Notes under the pieces: model-generated
What the model was told of the DNA's origin: nothing
The model's input: the letters and a program-made list of their open reading frames with translations, nothing else
Database searches by the model: none
Assembly (NCBI RefSeq): GCF_027853965.1
Contig: NZ_JAQGLB010000012.1
Span: forward strand, 180,475 to 244,474
Direction of reading: 5' to 3'
Length of the DNA: 64,000 nt
DNA from: Saccharopolyspora indica
GTDB lineage: Bacteria > Actinomycetota > Actinomycetes > Mycobacteriales > Pseudonocardiaceae
In this document: positions 25,036 through 34,494 of the stretch, in pieces
Numbering within the stretch: position 1 is the first letter of the stretch
Layout: each line of letters starts with the position of its first letter
Made by a program: the position numbers and the translations under genes

Positions 25036-25347
25036 CGCATCCGCTACCCGGACTGGCAGGGCGTGGCCGCCGATTTCCTGCGCTCCGAGGCGACTTCGAG
25101 CGCCCCGCTGCTGATGGGTGCGAGCGCGGGCGGCATGCTCGCGTACGACGTCGCGACCAGGACGGGTTCGGCCGAGGTGGTGCTGGCCCACCCCGCCGCT
25201 GACACCTGGGCCCCGGTGGAGCTGAGCCGATCGTTCTTCGACCGCCTCGCCGGCCCGAAGGAGCTGGTCGTGCTGCCGGAGGCCGGGCACGACCCGGTCG
25301 AAGCGCCGGGCGTCGAACGGCTCCTGGCCGCGGCGGTGTCCTGCTGA
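24979..25347 (+). pseudogene. Alpha/beta-hydrolase remnant with internal deletion
   Basis: The plus strand encodes recognisable hydrolase pieces without a proper start: VAVPDLPGCGRT, RIRYPDWQGVAADFL, nucleophile elbow GASAGGM, then AHPAADTWAPVELS with the catalytic Asp region and LPEAGHDPVE with the catalytic His. Only about 25 residues separate the nucleophile elbow from the Asp motif, where intact relatives have roughly 100 or more, so an in-frame internal deletion is likely. The 5' part, which should contain the oxyanion HG motif, is absent and that sequence now encodes the TetR regulator on the other strand. Confidence 0.6.
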
Positions 25348-25351
25348 ACCG

Positions 25352-25389
25352 CGGCGCAGGAGCAAACGGGTCCCGAAGCTCCTGCGCCG
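25352..25389. terminator. Bidirectional terminator
   Basis: A perfect 12-bp stem, CGGCGCAGGAGC (25352-25363) with GCTCCTGCGCCG (25378-25389), lies between the hydrolase remnant and the convergent methyltransferase gene stop at 25407. Confidence 0.75.
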
Positions 25390-25406
25390 AGCCCGGCACC
25401 GCCGGT

Positions 25407-27038
25407 TCAGAAGCGGTAGCGCAGCATCCGGCCCATGCGGCGAACGGCGGTGATCTGCCCGGAAGCGCGGATGGCAGTCCGCATCGGCATGGGGTAGCGA
25501 TCGATCTCCGGCGCATCGGTGAACGCCCACTCGTTCACCAGCCGCAGGCCGGGAACGCTGGCCTCCAGGTCTCTCGGGTCGTCGATTCCCCAGTGCAGGC
25601 GGGCCCCGGCGTGCACCACGGCGGGGTTGAACCGGTTGGACAGCCGAACGCCGAAGGTGCTGAAGGCGTCGAAGATCAGCTCACCGCTCGGGAAGTGCCG
25701 GGTGATCCGGCGCAGCAGGTCCAGGCCGTCCTGCTCGGTCAGGTACATCACGAGGCCTTCGGCGACCACCAGCACCGGCTGGTCGCCGCGGATCCCGTCG
25801 AGCAGCTCGGGCGAGGTGACCGAGGAACCGATGGTGCGGCGGTGCGGCGACGCGGGGAAGAACCGATCGCGGAGCGCGATCACGTCGGGCTGGTCGACGT
25901 CGTACCACTCGACGTCCTCCGGCGGCGCGATCCGCTCGAACCGGCTGTCCAGACCGCAGCCGAGGTGCAGCACGGTCGTGCCGGGCCGCAGGGCTTCCTC
26001 GGTCCACTCGTCGATGATGCGCGCGCGCATCGCCACCGAGGCGGTGTTGCGGGAGCTCATCTTGAACTTCGAGAAGTCGAAGTCGATGCGCTGCACCGCG
26101 TCGTCGGCCCAGCGGTCGCCGAGCATCGGCCGTTCGGACCGGTTGTCCAGCGCCCGCAGGTAGACCGTGGCGAGCATGGTCGCCTCGGCTCCGGTGAGCT
26201 CGACCTGCTCGCGGGGCTGGTGCTCGAAGCTGAAGCGCAGCAGCCGCATGGAGTCGCGCAGGGACGGGACGGCGGTCATCGCCTTCGCGATGATCCGCTC
26301 CGCGGCGGGCATCCTCGCCGCGTCCGACAGGCCCACCACCGGTCGCTCGCACCGCAGCCGGAGACCGGGCACCCGGAGTTCGAGCGCGTGCACGTCGCCG
26401 ATGGCCCAGTGGAACTCGGCGCCGGTGCTCTGCAGGAAGCGCGAAGCGCTGGAGGCCTTGACGGTCCACGGCAGCACGGCGTCGAACATCATCTCGCCGG
26501 CCTCGAAGCGTTCGACGAGCCGCCGCAGCATGGCGACCCCGTCCGCCTCGGTCAGGTACATGGTGAGCCCCTCGGCGATGACCAGCGTCGGCCGGCCGGT
26601 GGGGATCTCGTCGAGCCACTCCGGGTCGGTCGCCGAGCTCGCGATGGTGCGGTAGTTCGCCGGGGTCTCCGGGTACAGCCGGTTCCGCAGCTCGATCACG
26701 TCGGGCATGTCGACGTCGTACCAGAGCACGCCGTCGGGCAGCGCGAGCCGGAAGGCCCGGCTGTCCAGGCCGCAGGCCAGGTGCAGCACCACGGCGTCGG
26801 GGTGTTCGGCGAGGAAGTCGGTGGCCCAGGCGTCGAGCTCCTTGGCGCGCAGGATGATCGCCATCTGGTTGCCGGAGCCGAGTTTGAGGCTGGAGAAGTC
26901 GAAGTCGATGCGGTCCAGCAGCCGATCTGCGGCCTCGTCGCCGAGCACCGGGTCGGGTCTGCGGTTGTCGAGCGCCCGCGCGTAGAGCGGACCGAGGAGA
27001 GTTCGTTGCGCACCGGTCAACCGGATCTGTTCGGACAC
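25407..27038 (-). CDS. Double (tandem-fused) LCM-type SAM methyltransferase
   Basis: A 543-residue protein made of two complete copies of one class I methyltransferase domain (about 1-270 and 275-543). Each copy has the pattern of leucine-carboxyl-methyltransferase-like O-methyltransferases: LGPLYARALDNR / LATVYLRALDNR, RIDFDFS, SAM motif LHLACGLDSR / LHLGCGLDSR, WYDVDMPDVI / WYDVDQPDVI, and VIAEGLTMYL / VVAEGLVMYL. Normal family members hold one copy of about 270 residues. Relatives methylate secondary metabolites. It is divergent from a MarR/GbsR-type regulator with a perfect palindrome between them. Both copies retain the SAM motif, so both may be active. Confidence 0.88.
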   Translation of the reverse strand: MSEQIRLTGAQRTLLGPLYARALDNRRPDPVLGDEAADRLLDRIDFDFSSLKLGSGNQMAIILRAKELDAWATDFLAEHPDAVVLHLACGLDSRAFRLALPDGVLWYDVDMPDVIELRNRLYPETPANYRTIASSATDPEWLDEIPTGRPTLVIAEGLTMYLTEADGVAMLRRLVERFEAGEMMFDAVLPWTVKASSASRFLQSTGAEFHWAIGDVHALELRVPGLRLRCERPVVGLSDAARMPAAERIIAKAMTAVPSLRDSMRLLRFSFEHQPREQVELTGAEATMLATVYLRALDNRSERPMLGDRWADDAVQRIDFDFSKFKMSSRNTASVAMRARIIDEWTEEALRPGTTVLHLGCGLDSRFERIAPPEDVEWYDVDQPDVIALRDRFFPASPHRRTIGSSVTSPELLDGIRGDQPVLVVAEGLVMYLTEQDGLDLLRRITRHFPSGELIFDAFSTFGVRLSNRFNPAVVHAGARLHWGIDDPRDLEASVPGLRLVNEWAFTDAPEIDRYPMPMRTAIRASGQITAVRRMGRMLRYRF

Positions 27039-27057
27039 GAACTCGAAGCTACACTTG

Positions 27058-27075
27058 TTTCACAAATTTGTGAAA
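27058..27075. promoter_or_regulatory. Perfect 18-bp palindrome, MarR-type operator
   Basis: TTTCACAAATTTGTGAAA is a perfect 18-bp palindrome 20 bp upstream of the methyltransferase start, inside an AT-rich island. On the minus strand TTGATT overlaps its edge and could be a -35 box for the methyltransferase gene. Size and symmetry suit a MarR/GbsR-type dimer, and such a regulator is encoded at 27423. This pairing is inferred. Confidence 0.75.
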
Positions 27076-27132
27076 TCAAAGTACCGTATAAATTGTCCTC
27101 GTGACCGAGGAAGCAGGTGAGGATCGGAGCGC

Positions 27133-27407
27133 GGCACCCCTGTATCAACTCCAGCCCTGCTCAACCGCACCTCAGGGGACCGTGATGCAACCCAGCCACA
27201 AGAAACCCCAACACGCAAGATCACGTCCGAACGCAACCACCACTGAAAATCGCGGAGAGGCGGGACAGAGCATGACACTCCTGTGTCAACCCCAGCCCTG
27301 CTCAACCGCACCTCAGGGGACCGTGATGCAACCCAGCCACAAGAAACCCCGACACGTGAGATCACTCCTGAACGCAACCACCGCTGAAAATCGCGGAGAG
27401 GCGGGAC
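27133..27407 (+). repeat. Two tandem copies (141-bp period) of a dispersed repeat
   Basis: Copy A (about 27133-27266) and copy B (about 27273-27407) are nearly identical along about 134 bp and repeat with a 141-bp period. Shared blocks include GCCCTGCTCAACCGCACCTC, AGGGGACCGTGATGCAACCC, AGCCACAAGAAACCCC, ACGCAACCACC and TGAAAATCGCGGAGAGGCGG. A third, diverged copy with the same blocks in the same order lies at 54655-54790. All copies point toward, and end at the ribosome-binding site of, a downstream regulator gene. No inverted terminal repeats or transposase were seen. Function unknown. Confidence 0.85.
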
Positions 27408-27422
27408 GGGGAGAGGCAGGGC

Positions 27423-27896
27423 ATGTCCGAGCAGCGTGATCCGGACGCCGTCCGGCAGTTCGTCGAGCGGTTCGCGCTGGACCTCGCCGGCGCCGGAGTG
27501 CCGCGCATGGCAGCGCGGGTGTTCGCGAGCCTGCTGGTCGCCGACGAAGGGCGGCGCACGGCGGCGGAGCTGGCGGAGGTCCTGGAGGTGAGCCCGGCCG
27601 CGGTCTCCGGCGCGGTCCGGTACCTGACGCAGGTGAACCTGGTCGCGCGAGAACCCGTCCCGGGACAGCGGCGCGATGAGTACCGCGTGCTCGACGACCT
27701 CTGGTACGCCAGCATCACGAACCGGGAGGCGCGGCTGGCCGATTGGGACCGGACGCTGGCCGAAGGTCAGGCGGCGCTGGGGGAGAGCTCGGCGGCAGCG
27801 CAACGGCTGGCCGAGACGCGCGAGTTCTTCGAGTTCCTCCGCGAGGAGGTCCCGGCGCTCATGCAGAAGTGGCACCGGCAGCGCCGGTCGTCATGA
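27423..27896 (+). CDS. MarR/GbsR-type transcriptional regulator
   Basis: A 157-residue winged-helix protein: VPRMAARVFASLLVADEGRRTAAELAEVLEVSPAAVSGAVRYLTQ at about residues 27-72 with the wing REPVPGQRRDEYRV, then a helical C-terminal dimerisation region. This arrangement fits the GbsR branch of the MarR superfamily. It is divergent from the double methyltransferase and probably binds the 18-bp palindrome at 27058, repressing both. Two copies of a dispersed repeat fill its leader and end in GGGGAGAGGCAGGGC before the ATG, so the repeat appears to supply its ribosome-binding site. Confidence 0.82.
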   Translation: MSEQRDPDAVRQFVERFALDLAGAGVPRMAARVFASLLVADEGRRTAAELAEVLEVSPAAVSGAVRYLTQVNLVAREPVPGQRRDEYRVLDDLWYASITNREARLADWDRTLAEGQAALGESSAAAQRLAETREFFEFLREEVPALMQKWHRQRRSS

Positions 27897-27917
27897 CCGG
27901 CCGCCGGTGCCACCTGG

Positions 27918-28742
27918 TCACGCCGGGGAGATGCCGCGGGCCTGCATCCAGGGCAGCGGGTTGATCTTCTTGCCGCTGGAGTTCCACACCTCGAAGTGCA
28001 GGTGCGGTCCGGTGGAGAAGCCGCGGTTGCCCATGGTGGCGATCTGGTCGCCCGCCTTGACCTTCTGGCCCTCGTCGATCGTGATGGTGTTGACGTGGCC
28101 GTAGACGGTGATCGTCCCGTCCTCGTGCTGCACCCGGACCCAGAGGCCGAAGCCGCTCGCCGGGCCCGCTTCGATCACGGTTCCGTCCGCGACGGAATAG
28201 ATCGGGGTGCCCTTGGAGTTGGCGATGTCGATGCCGTAGTGCGTGGTGCCCCAGCGCCCGCCGAAACCGGAGGTGAAGATGCCGCTGGTGGGGAGGACGA
28301 ACTTGGGTGCCCGGGCCGCTTCCTCGGCGGCGCGGCGGGCCGCCTCGCGCTCCTGGGTGAACCGTTCGCTCTTGTTGAGCTTCTCGACCTCGGCGCTGAC
28401 GTCGGTGGCCTGGGCGATCGGGATCATCGCCGGCGCGGGGGCGCTGCCGCCGACTCCGTCGTAGGTGGCCTGCTCGGCCATCGCCGTGTTGAAGGAGGCC
28501 GAGGCGTCCGCGGGGTTGAAGTCGTCGCGCTGGTCCGGGGCTGCGTGCCCCTCACCTGCGGCGAGCGATTGCCCGGCGGCTGCGAAAGCACCGGCGGCAA
28601 CCGCGGCCACGACCACGCGGCCGCGCCAGACGGATGCAGTTGAGGGACCCCGGTTCTTGCCCGGACTACTGGAGGGGTCGTCGGGGGACGCCTCCGGGTG
28701 ATCCGGACGTTCTTCGCCGCCGGGGGAGCGGTGCTGAGCCAA
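27918..28742 (-). CDS. M23-family peptidase (LytM domain), exported
   Basis: About 274 residues. The start is taken as TTG 28742 because GGAAGG lies 7 bases upstream; GTG 28775 is open in frame but lacks such a site. A charged cytoplasmic N-terminus of about 40 residues precedes one helix/signal anchor (VVVAAVAAGAFAAAGQSLA). A coiled stretch (VEKLNKSERFTQEREAARRAAEEAAR) leads to the LytM domain with zinc ligands H in THYGIDIANSKGTPI and D of the same motif, and HLHFEVW near the end. It either cleaves peptidoglycan cross-links or activates amidases. Both zinc motifs are intact. Confidence 0.88.
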   Translation of the reverse strand: MAQHRSPGGEERPDHPEASPDDPSSSPGKNRGPSTASVWRGRVVVAAVAAGAFAAAGQSLAAGEGHAAPDQRDDFNPADASASFNTAMAEQATYDGVGGSAPAPAMIPIAQATDVSAEVEKLNKSERFTQEREAARRAAEEAARAPKFVLPTSGIFTSGFGGRWGTTHYGIDIANSKGTPIYSVADGTVIEAGPASGFGLWVRVQHEDGTITVYGHVNTITIDEGQKVKAGDQIATMGNRGFSTGPHLHFEVWNSSGKKINPLPWMQARGISPA

Positions 28743-28861
28743 TGCCTGCCCTTCCGTCTCGGGGAGTCGGATCACGCATCCCGGGTCGGGGTTCCGGGTG
28801 CCGGTCGGGGAACCGGTCGGAGGTTGTCCTTCGTGATCAGACCGTGACAACGGACCGGGGG

Positions 28862-28891
28862 ACAGTAACCAAGCTGATCCCCTAGGGGCAA
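28862..28891 (-). promoter_or_regulatory. Candidate promoter of the M23 peptidase gene
   Basis: On the minus strand TTGCCC (28891-28886) and TACTGT (28867-28862) are separated by 18 bp, a fair sigma-70-class match. It would give a 5' leader of about 110 nt before TTG 28742. The palindrome CCCCTAGGGG (28879-28888) overlaps the -35 box. No known riboswitch pattern was recognised in the leader. The rest of the 480-bp gap to 29225 holds no gene that I can support. Confidence 0.4.
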
Positions 28892-29088
28892 ATCCCCGTA
28901 CGTGACGTGTTGGGCACGGTGCGTGTTCGAATGCGCGCCTTCGGGCGCGGGTGTCAGACCCGTGCGGATACTGGGAGTGGTCGTCGCGCAGTGGAGCTGC
29001 CTGCGGGTTCGTGATCGGCGGCTGGCGGCCCGATCGGTCCACGGCTCGACCTCGGGTGCCTCGATTCAGTGACCCCGCCGTGGTCATG

Positions 29089-29104
29089 AGTGACATAAGT
29101 CACA
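29089..29104. promoter_or_regulatory. CRP-like site
   Basis: AGTGACATAAGTCACA matches the TGTGA-N6-TCACA pattern of mycobacterial and Streptomyces CRP sites at all but the first base. It lies 121 bp before the start of the membrane protein gene at 29225 and about 230 bp upstream of the M23 promoter, in the divergent gap. Which gene it serves, if any, is unknown. Confidence 0.45.
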
Positions 29105-29224
29105 GCTCAAGAGCGGCTTGATGAGGATCGTCAATGCTCCGTTCGGGCGGTCGACCTCGGGGATGCCCCTGACAGGCCCTGGTCGGTGCGCTCGTGCCGC
29201 CCCGGGGTTGCTAGCGTCTGCGCG

Positions 29225-30925
29225 GTGACTGCGCGGCCCGACCTCCCGTCCGGCGGTTCTTCGGCTCCGGCCACGAATCCGCAGCCAGTGCCCACGCTTC
29301 TGCGCGCCGCGATGGTGGTGTCCGTGGTCGGCGCGGTGCTCACCGGCCTCGGGCCGCTGATCGGCCTAGTCGCTCCCAGCGCATCAGCCGCCTTCTTGTC
29401 CTGGCCGCTGCTGCTGGTCCTCGCGCTGCTCCCGGCCGGGCTCGCCGCCGTCTTCATCCGTCGCGGGCGGCTGGTCACCGCTGCGGCGGTGCTGATCGGG
29501 CCCGCGGCGCTCGCACCTGGACGGCTCGCGCTCGACGCGCAAGTCCTCGCCGATCCCGCGCTGGCCGCGCGCCCGGAACTGCTCAAGCTGGCGAGCCTCG
29601 ACGTCTTCTCCCCGTCGATCGGCGCGTGGCTGCTGCTCACCGGCCACGTGGCGGCGATCGCCGCGGGTTTCCTGGCAGTGCGCAGCGTCGGGCCCGGCGG
29701 CGAGGAATCCGACGGGCAGCACCAGCGCCTGCTCACGCTCGTCTTCTGCGTCAGCGTCCCCGCCGTGGTCGGCGTGATGATGGCCCCGTTCTCCTCCGAA
29801 GATCCGTACCTGCTGCCCAAGCACGCCCTCGACGCTCCGGTGGCGGTGCTGATCGGCAGCGTGCTGATCGCCGTCGGGGTGCCCGCTGCCGCCGGCTACC
29901 TGGCCGGATCCGTCGACCAGGACTTCACGCGCGGCGGGCTGCTCGGCCTGGCCGCCGCCCTGACCGGTGTCGTCGTCCCGCCGCTGATCGCCGCGGCCGT
30001 GCTCGCCGAGGTCAGCTTCTCCTGGGGCCCGATGCTGGGGCTGATCGCGGCGTTCGCGCTGGTGGCGCTGGCGATGCCGGGCGGGCGAACCCGCTCCGGC
30101 GAGGTGGGCGAAGACCTGCACCTGCCCGCGCTGAACAGGTTGATCACCACCTCGGCGGTGCTGGCCCTGGTCGCCGGGGCGCTGACCGTGCTGGCCGCGC
30201 TCGCGCCGCAGGTGGAGATGCCGTTCGGCCTGCGCGACCCCTCCCCGTACCCGGCGCGGATGCTGTGGCCTGCCGGGATCGTGCTGCTCCTGGTCGGTGC
30301 GGGCCTGCTGGCGCCGCGTCTCGCGCTCCGGGTGCGCCCGCTGCTGCCGGTGGTCTGGGTCCTGGTGCCGCTCGCGGCGACGAGCGTGCTGGACGCGGTG
30401 TTCACCGCCGTGCAAGCCGCGGGTGCGGACGCCGAGATCGGTGCGTGGTCGGCGGGAGTGGCGGTGCTGTTCGCCGTCGCGGCCGCGATCGTCGCCGCGG
30501 TGGCCGGAGCGGTGGAGCGCGACGAGGTGGACCTCACCGAGATCGCGATGCGCCGCCCGGTGCTGATCCCGGCACTGGTCTCGCTGGTCCTGGGCGCCGC
30601 CGCTTTCAGCCTGCCGGTGGTGACCGCGCCCGACTACGCGGCGCCCGGCGTGTTCGCCGAGTTCGGCACCACGTCGTGGGGCCTGCTGATCGCGCTCGCC
30701 GCGGTGGTGGCCGCGGCGGTCCTGGCGCCGATGTGCCGCCCGCCGCGAGCTGCCGCGCTGCTCTGCGGGGCGGCCGTGGTCGTCGCCGTTCGAGTGCTGG
30801 AGTACCCGCTGACCGCGGAACGCCTGCCGGGCTCGGAGCCCGGCACCGGGCTGTGGTTCGGCATCGCCGGGGTGCTGGCGCTGCTCGTGTCCGCCGTGGC
30901 GGCCATCCGGACCAAGGCGTCCTGA
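29225..30925 (+). CDS. Large polytopic membrane protein, function unknown
   Basis: About 566 residues from GTG 29225 with roughly 13-14 hydrophobic segments throughout (for example AAMVVSVVGAVLTGLGPLIG, GLLIALAAVVAAAVLAPM). Short charged loops separate them; no transporter signature motif was seen. TAGCGT at 29212-29217 lies 7 bp before the GTG, giving a probable leaderless transcript, which supports this start over the upstream ATG at 29186. It precedes sucC on the same strand but with a 294-bp gap. I do not recognise the family beyond 'actinobacterial membrane protein'. Confidence 0.7.
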   Translation: MTARPDLPSGGSSAPATNPQPVPTLLRAAMVVSVVGAVLTGLGPLIGLVAPSASAAFLSWPLLLVLALLPAGLAAVFIRRGRLVTAAAVLIGPAALAPGRLALDAQVLADPALAARPELLKLASLDVFSPSIGAWLLLTGHVAAIAAGFLAVRSVGPGGEESDGQHQRLLTLVFCVSVPAVVGVMMAPFSSEDPYLLPKHALDAPVAVLIGSVLIAVGVPAAAGYLAGSVDQDFTRGGLLGLAAALTGVVVPPLIAAAVLAEVSFSWGPMLGLIAAFALVALAMPGGRTRSGEVGEDLHLPALNRLITTSAVLALVAGALTVLAALAPQVEMPFGLRDPSPYPARMLWPAGIVLLLVGAGLLAPRLALRVRPLLPVVWVLVPLAATSVLDAVFTAVQAAGADAEIGAWSAGVAVLFAVAAAIVAAVAGAVERDEVDLTEIAMRRPVLIPALVSLVLGAAAFSLPVVTAPDYAAPGVFAEFGTTSWGLLIALAAVVAAAVLAPMCRPPRAAALLCGAAVVVAVRVLEYPLTAERLPGSEPGTGLWFGIAGVLALLVSAVAAIRTKAS

Positions 30926-31219
30926 GCGAACGGCCGCACCGGAGGGCGTCCGCGGACGGCCGGATCACCCGAATCGACGCCTTGTCCGGCCCGCCACGCC
31001 TGGCCCAGAATCGGACCGACACCGTCACGGTGCGCTGTTCCGTTCGTCACCACGAACGTCCACGTTCGACCTGCCGAGCAGGCGAATCACCGCGCCGGAC
31101 GGCTCGACCAGGCGTGATGGCCCACCTCAGGTGAGGCAGTTCACCGGACGCGCCGCCCCATGCTTCGTCGCAGGTCGATATCGTCACCGAGTCCGACACC
31201 GACGTCGCAGGAGAGTCGA

Positions 31220-32386
<1,167 letters not shown>

Positions 32387-32389
32387 GGC

Positions 32390-33274
32390 GTGGCTATCTT
32401 CCTCAACGAGAACAGCAAGGTCATCGTTCAGGGCATCACCGGCTCTGAAGGCACCAAGCACACCGCTCGGATGCTGCGCTCCGGCACCAACATCGTCGGC
32501 GGCGTCAACGCCCGCAAGGCCGGGCAGACCGTCGAGATCGAGGGCAAGCAGCTCACCGTCTTCGGCTCCGTCAAGGAGGCCATGAAGGAGACCGGCGCTG
32601 ACGTGTCGGTCGTCTTCGTGCCGCCGAAGTTCGCCAAGGACGCGGTGCTGGAGGCCATCGACGCCGAGATCGGCCTGGCCGTGGTCATCACCGAGGGCAT
32701 CCCGGTGCACGACTCCGCCTACTTCTGGGCGCACGCCAACGCCACCGGCAACAAGACCCGGATCATCGGGCCGAACTGCCCCGGCATCATCTCGCCCGGC
32801 AAGTCCAACGCGGGCATCATCCCGGCCGACATCACCGGCCCGGGCAAGATCGGTCTGGTGTCCAAGTCGGGCACCCTGACCTACCAGATGATGCACGAGC
32901 TGCGGGACATCGGTTTCTCCAGCTGCGTCGGCATCGGTGGTGACCCGATCATCGGCACCACCCACATCGACGCGCTCCAGGCGTTCCAGGACGACCCGGA
33001 GACCGAGGCCATCGTCATGATCGGTGAGATCGGTGGCGACGCCGAGGAGCGGGCGGCCGACTACATCAAGGCCAACATCACCAAGCCGGTGGTGGGCTAC
33101 GTGGCCGGTTTCACCGCCCCGGAGGGCAAGACCATGGGCCACGCGGGCGCCATCGTCTCCGGTTCGTCGGGCACCGCCGCGGCGAAGAAGGAGGCCCTGG
33201 AGGCCGCAGGCGTCAAGGTCGGCAAGACGCCGAGCGAGACCGCCAAGCTGATGCGCGAGATCATCAAGGGCTGA
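32390..33274 (+). CDS. sucD: Succinyl-CoA synthetase alpha subunit
   Basis: A 294-residue CoA-binding subunit. The Rossmann CoA motif [10 protein letters not shown] is at residues about 17-26. The phosphohistidine is in GHAGAIVSG and the family motif [11 protein letters not shown] is present. It forms the heterodimer or tetramer with SucC encoded just upstream. GTG start, 3 bp after the sucC stop. A strong terminator follows. Confidence 0.97.
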   Translation: MAIFLNENSKVIVQGITGSEGTKHTARMLRSGTNIVGGVNARKAGQTVEIEGKQLTVFGSVKEAMKETGADVSVVFVPPKFAKDAVLEAIDAEIGLAVVITEGIPVHDSAYFWAHANATGNKTRIIGPNCPGIISPGKSNAGIIPADITGPGKIGLVSKSGTLTYQMMHELRDIGFSSCVGIGGDPIIGTTHIDALQAFQDDPETEAIVMIGEIGGDAEERAADYIKANITKPVVGYVAGFTAPEGKTMGHAGAIVSGSSGTAAAKKEALEAAGVKVGKTPSETAKLMREIIKG

Positions 33275-33295
33275 GCCCGATCTCGAACGGTCATC

Positions 33296-33329
33296 TCGGG
33301 GCCGGACACCTGCGGGTGTCCGGCCCCGA
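33296..33329 (+). terminator. Terminator of sucCD
   Basis: A 15-bp perfect stem (TCGGGGCCGGACACC / GGTGTCCGGCCCCGA) with a 4-nt loop, 22 bp after the sucD stop. Confidence 0.88.
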
Positions 33330-33446
33330 CGACTGTCCCGACCCGGGCGGGTGGCGGCTCTTGCCGGTACACCGGGCTCGGTTGATCGGATACCGTCGGT
33401 TCGACGGCCCTCGTCCCCGAATGTCCATTGAGGAGTGTCTCCAGGC

Positions 33447-34316
33447 ATGTCCGCCCCATATCCCCCGTCGCGGAAGTCCAGCTCGGCCGGTCCCGCGCTC
33501 GGTTTGAAGGAGATCCTGGCACTGGTGGCGGCCGGGGCCGGTCTGGTCGGTTACCTGATCGGCTTCTTCAGCGAGATCGCCGGTGTGCTCCTCGGCAGCC
33601 TCGCCGGCTTCTCCTTCATCACCGCCGCGGCGCTGGCGGGACTGCGGTTCGTCCCGAAGACGCCGAACGCGATGTTCGCCGCCGCGCCGCTGTCCGCTTA
33701 CGCGACCCTCGCGCTGCTCCAGGACCTCGTCGGCGGCAGCTCCGGCGGCATCGTCGTGGTGCTCCTGCTGCTGGCCATCGCGCAGCTCGGCGGCGTGCTC
33801 GGCATCCTGCTGATCGACGGTGGCCTCATCAACGCCCCGGAGAGCCTCGGTTCCGGCAAGTCCTCATCCGGTCCCGGCGGGCAGCCCGGCCCGTTCCAGC
33901 CCGGCCCGCAGGGCGGCCCCGGCAAGCCCGGTGGTCCCGGCGGGTGGAGCCCCGCCGCGCCGCCCGCGCAGCCCGGGCAGTTCGCGCCGGCCAGCGGTGG
34001 CTGGAGCCCGGCCACCGGTGGCCAGCCGCAGCAGCCGGGCGGGTGGAACCCGTCCTCGGGTGGTTCCCCGGCCCCGAACCAGTCCGGTCCCGTCGGCCAG
34101 CCCGGCCCGGGTGGGCCCGGCAGTCCCGCTGGTCAGGGCGGCTTCGCCGGGCAGGGAGGTCCTGCGGGGCAAGCGCCTGCCGGGCAGGGCGGCTCCGCGA
34201 ACCAGGGGCCGACCGGGCAGGACGGCTCGTCCGGTCAAGGGGGCCAGTCCGGGCAGGGTGGCCCGCAGGGCACCCAGCAGATGCCGCACCCCGGGCTCAA
34301 CCCGCCGGGATTCTGA
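33447..34316 (+). CDS. Rv0954-like (DUF5336) membrane protein with Gly/Pro/Gln-rich tail
   Basis: About 289 residues from ATG 33447 (GAGGAG upstream; GTG 33435 also possible). The first 130 residues hold four hydrophobic helices (ILALVAAGAGLVGYLIGFFSEI, ...LLLLAIAQLGGVLGILLIDG). The remainder is a low-complexity tail of Gly, Pro, Gln and Ser (GGWSPATGG, GQGGPAGQ). Layout and place between sucD and the PerM-like gene match M. tuberculosis Rv0954, the 34-kDa antigen family, linked to the cell-division machinery in mycobacteria. The tail is probably cytoplasmic and disordered. Confidence 0.8.
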   Translation: MSAPYPPSRKSSSAGPALGLKEILALVAAGAGLVGYLIGFFSEIAGVLLGSLAGFSFITAAALAGLRFVPKTPNAMFAAAPLSAYATLALLQDLVGGSSGGIVVVLLLLAIAQLGGVLGILLIDGGLINAPESLGSGKSSSGPGGQPGPFQPGPQGGPGKPGGPGGWSPAAPPAQPGQFAPASGGWSPATGGQPQQPGGWNPSSGGSPAPNQSGPVGQPGPGGPGSPAGQGGFAGQGGPAGQAPAGQGGSANQGPTGQDGSSGQGGQSGQGGPQGTQQMPHPGLNPPGF

Positions 34317-34333
34317 TCGCTGAAGCTCCGTTG

Positions 34334-34371
34334 ACGCACGGGCGGCCCGAGGCCGCCCGTGCGTTCTTTTT
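34334..34371 (+). terminator. Intrinsic terminator with T-tract
   Basis: A 14-bp perfect stem (ACGCACGGGCGGCC / GGCCGCCCGTGCGT) with a 3-nt loop is followed by TTCTTTTT. This is the most classical terminator in the window. Confidence 0.93.
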
Positions 34372-34494
34372 GGCCGGGGAGCCGGTGCAGCGGGCCCCAG
34401 AACGTCCTAAGTAGACGTTCGAGGTCGCCCGATGGGTGGATTCAGCGGCGTGGTGTGACCCGTTCGGCGGAATTGTGGTGCGACATTCGGCGGC

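Noticed and set aside
27060..27875. Minus-strand frame with the repeated peptide GVSCGWVASRSPEVRLSRAG
   Set aside because: It is the translation of the two tandem DNA repeats read antisense. The third copy at 54.7 kb breaks the frame, so it is not a conserved protein.
28743..29100. Possible c-di-AMP (ydaO-type) riboswitch upstream of the M23 peptidase gene
   Set aside because: Such riboswitches are common before cell-wall hydrolases in actinobacteria, but the conserved core segments were not found in the leader on the correct strand.
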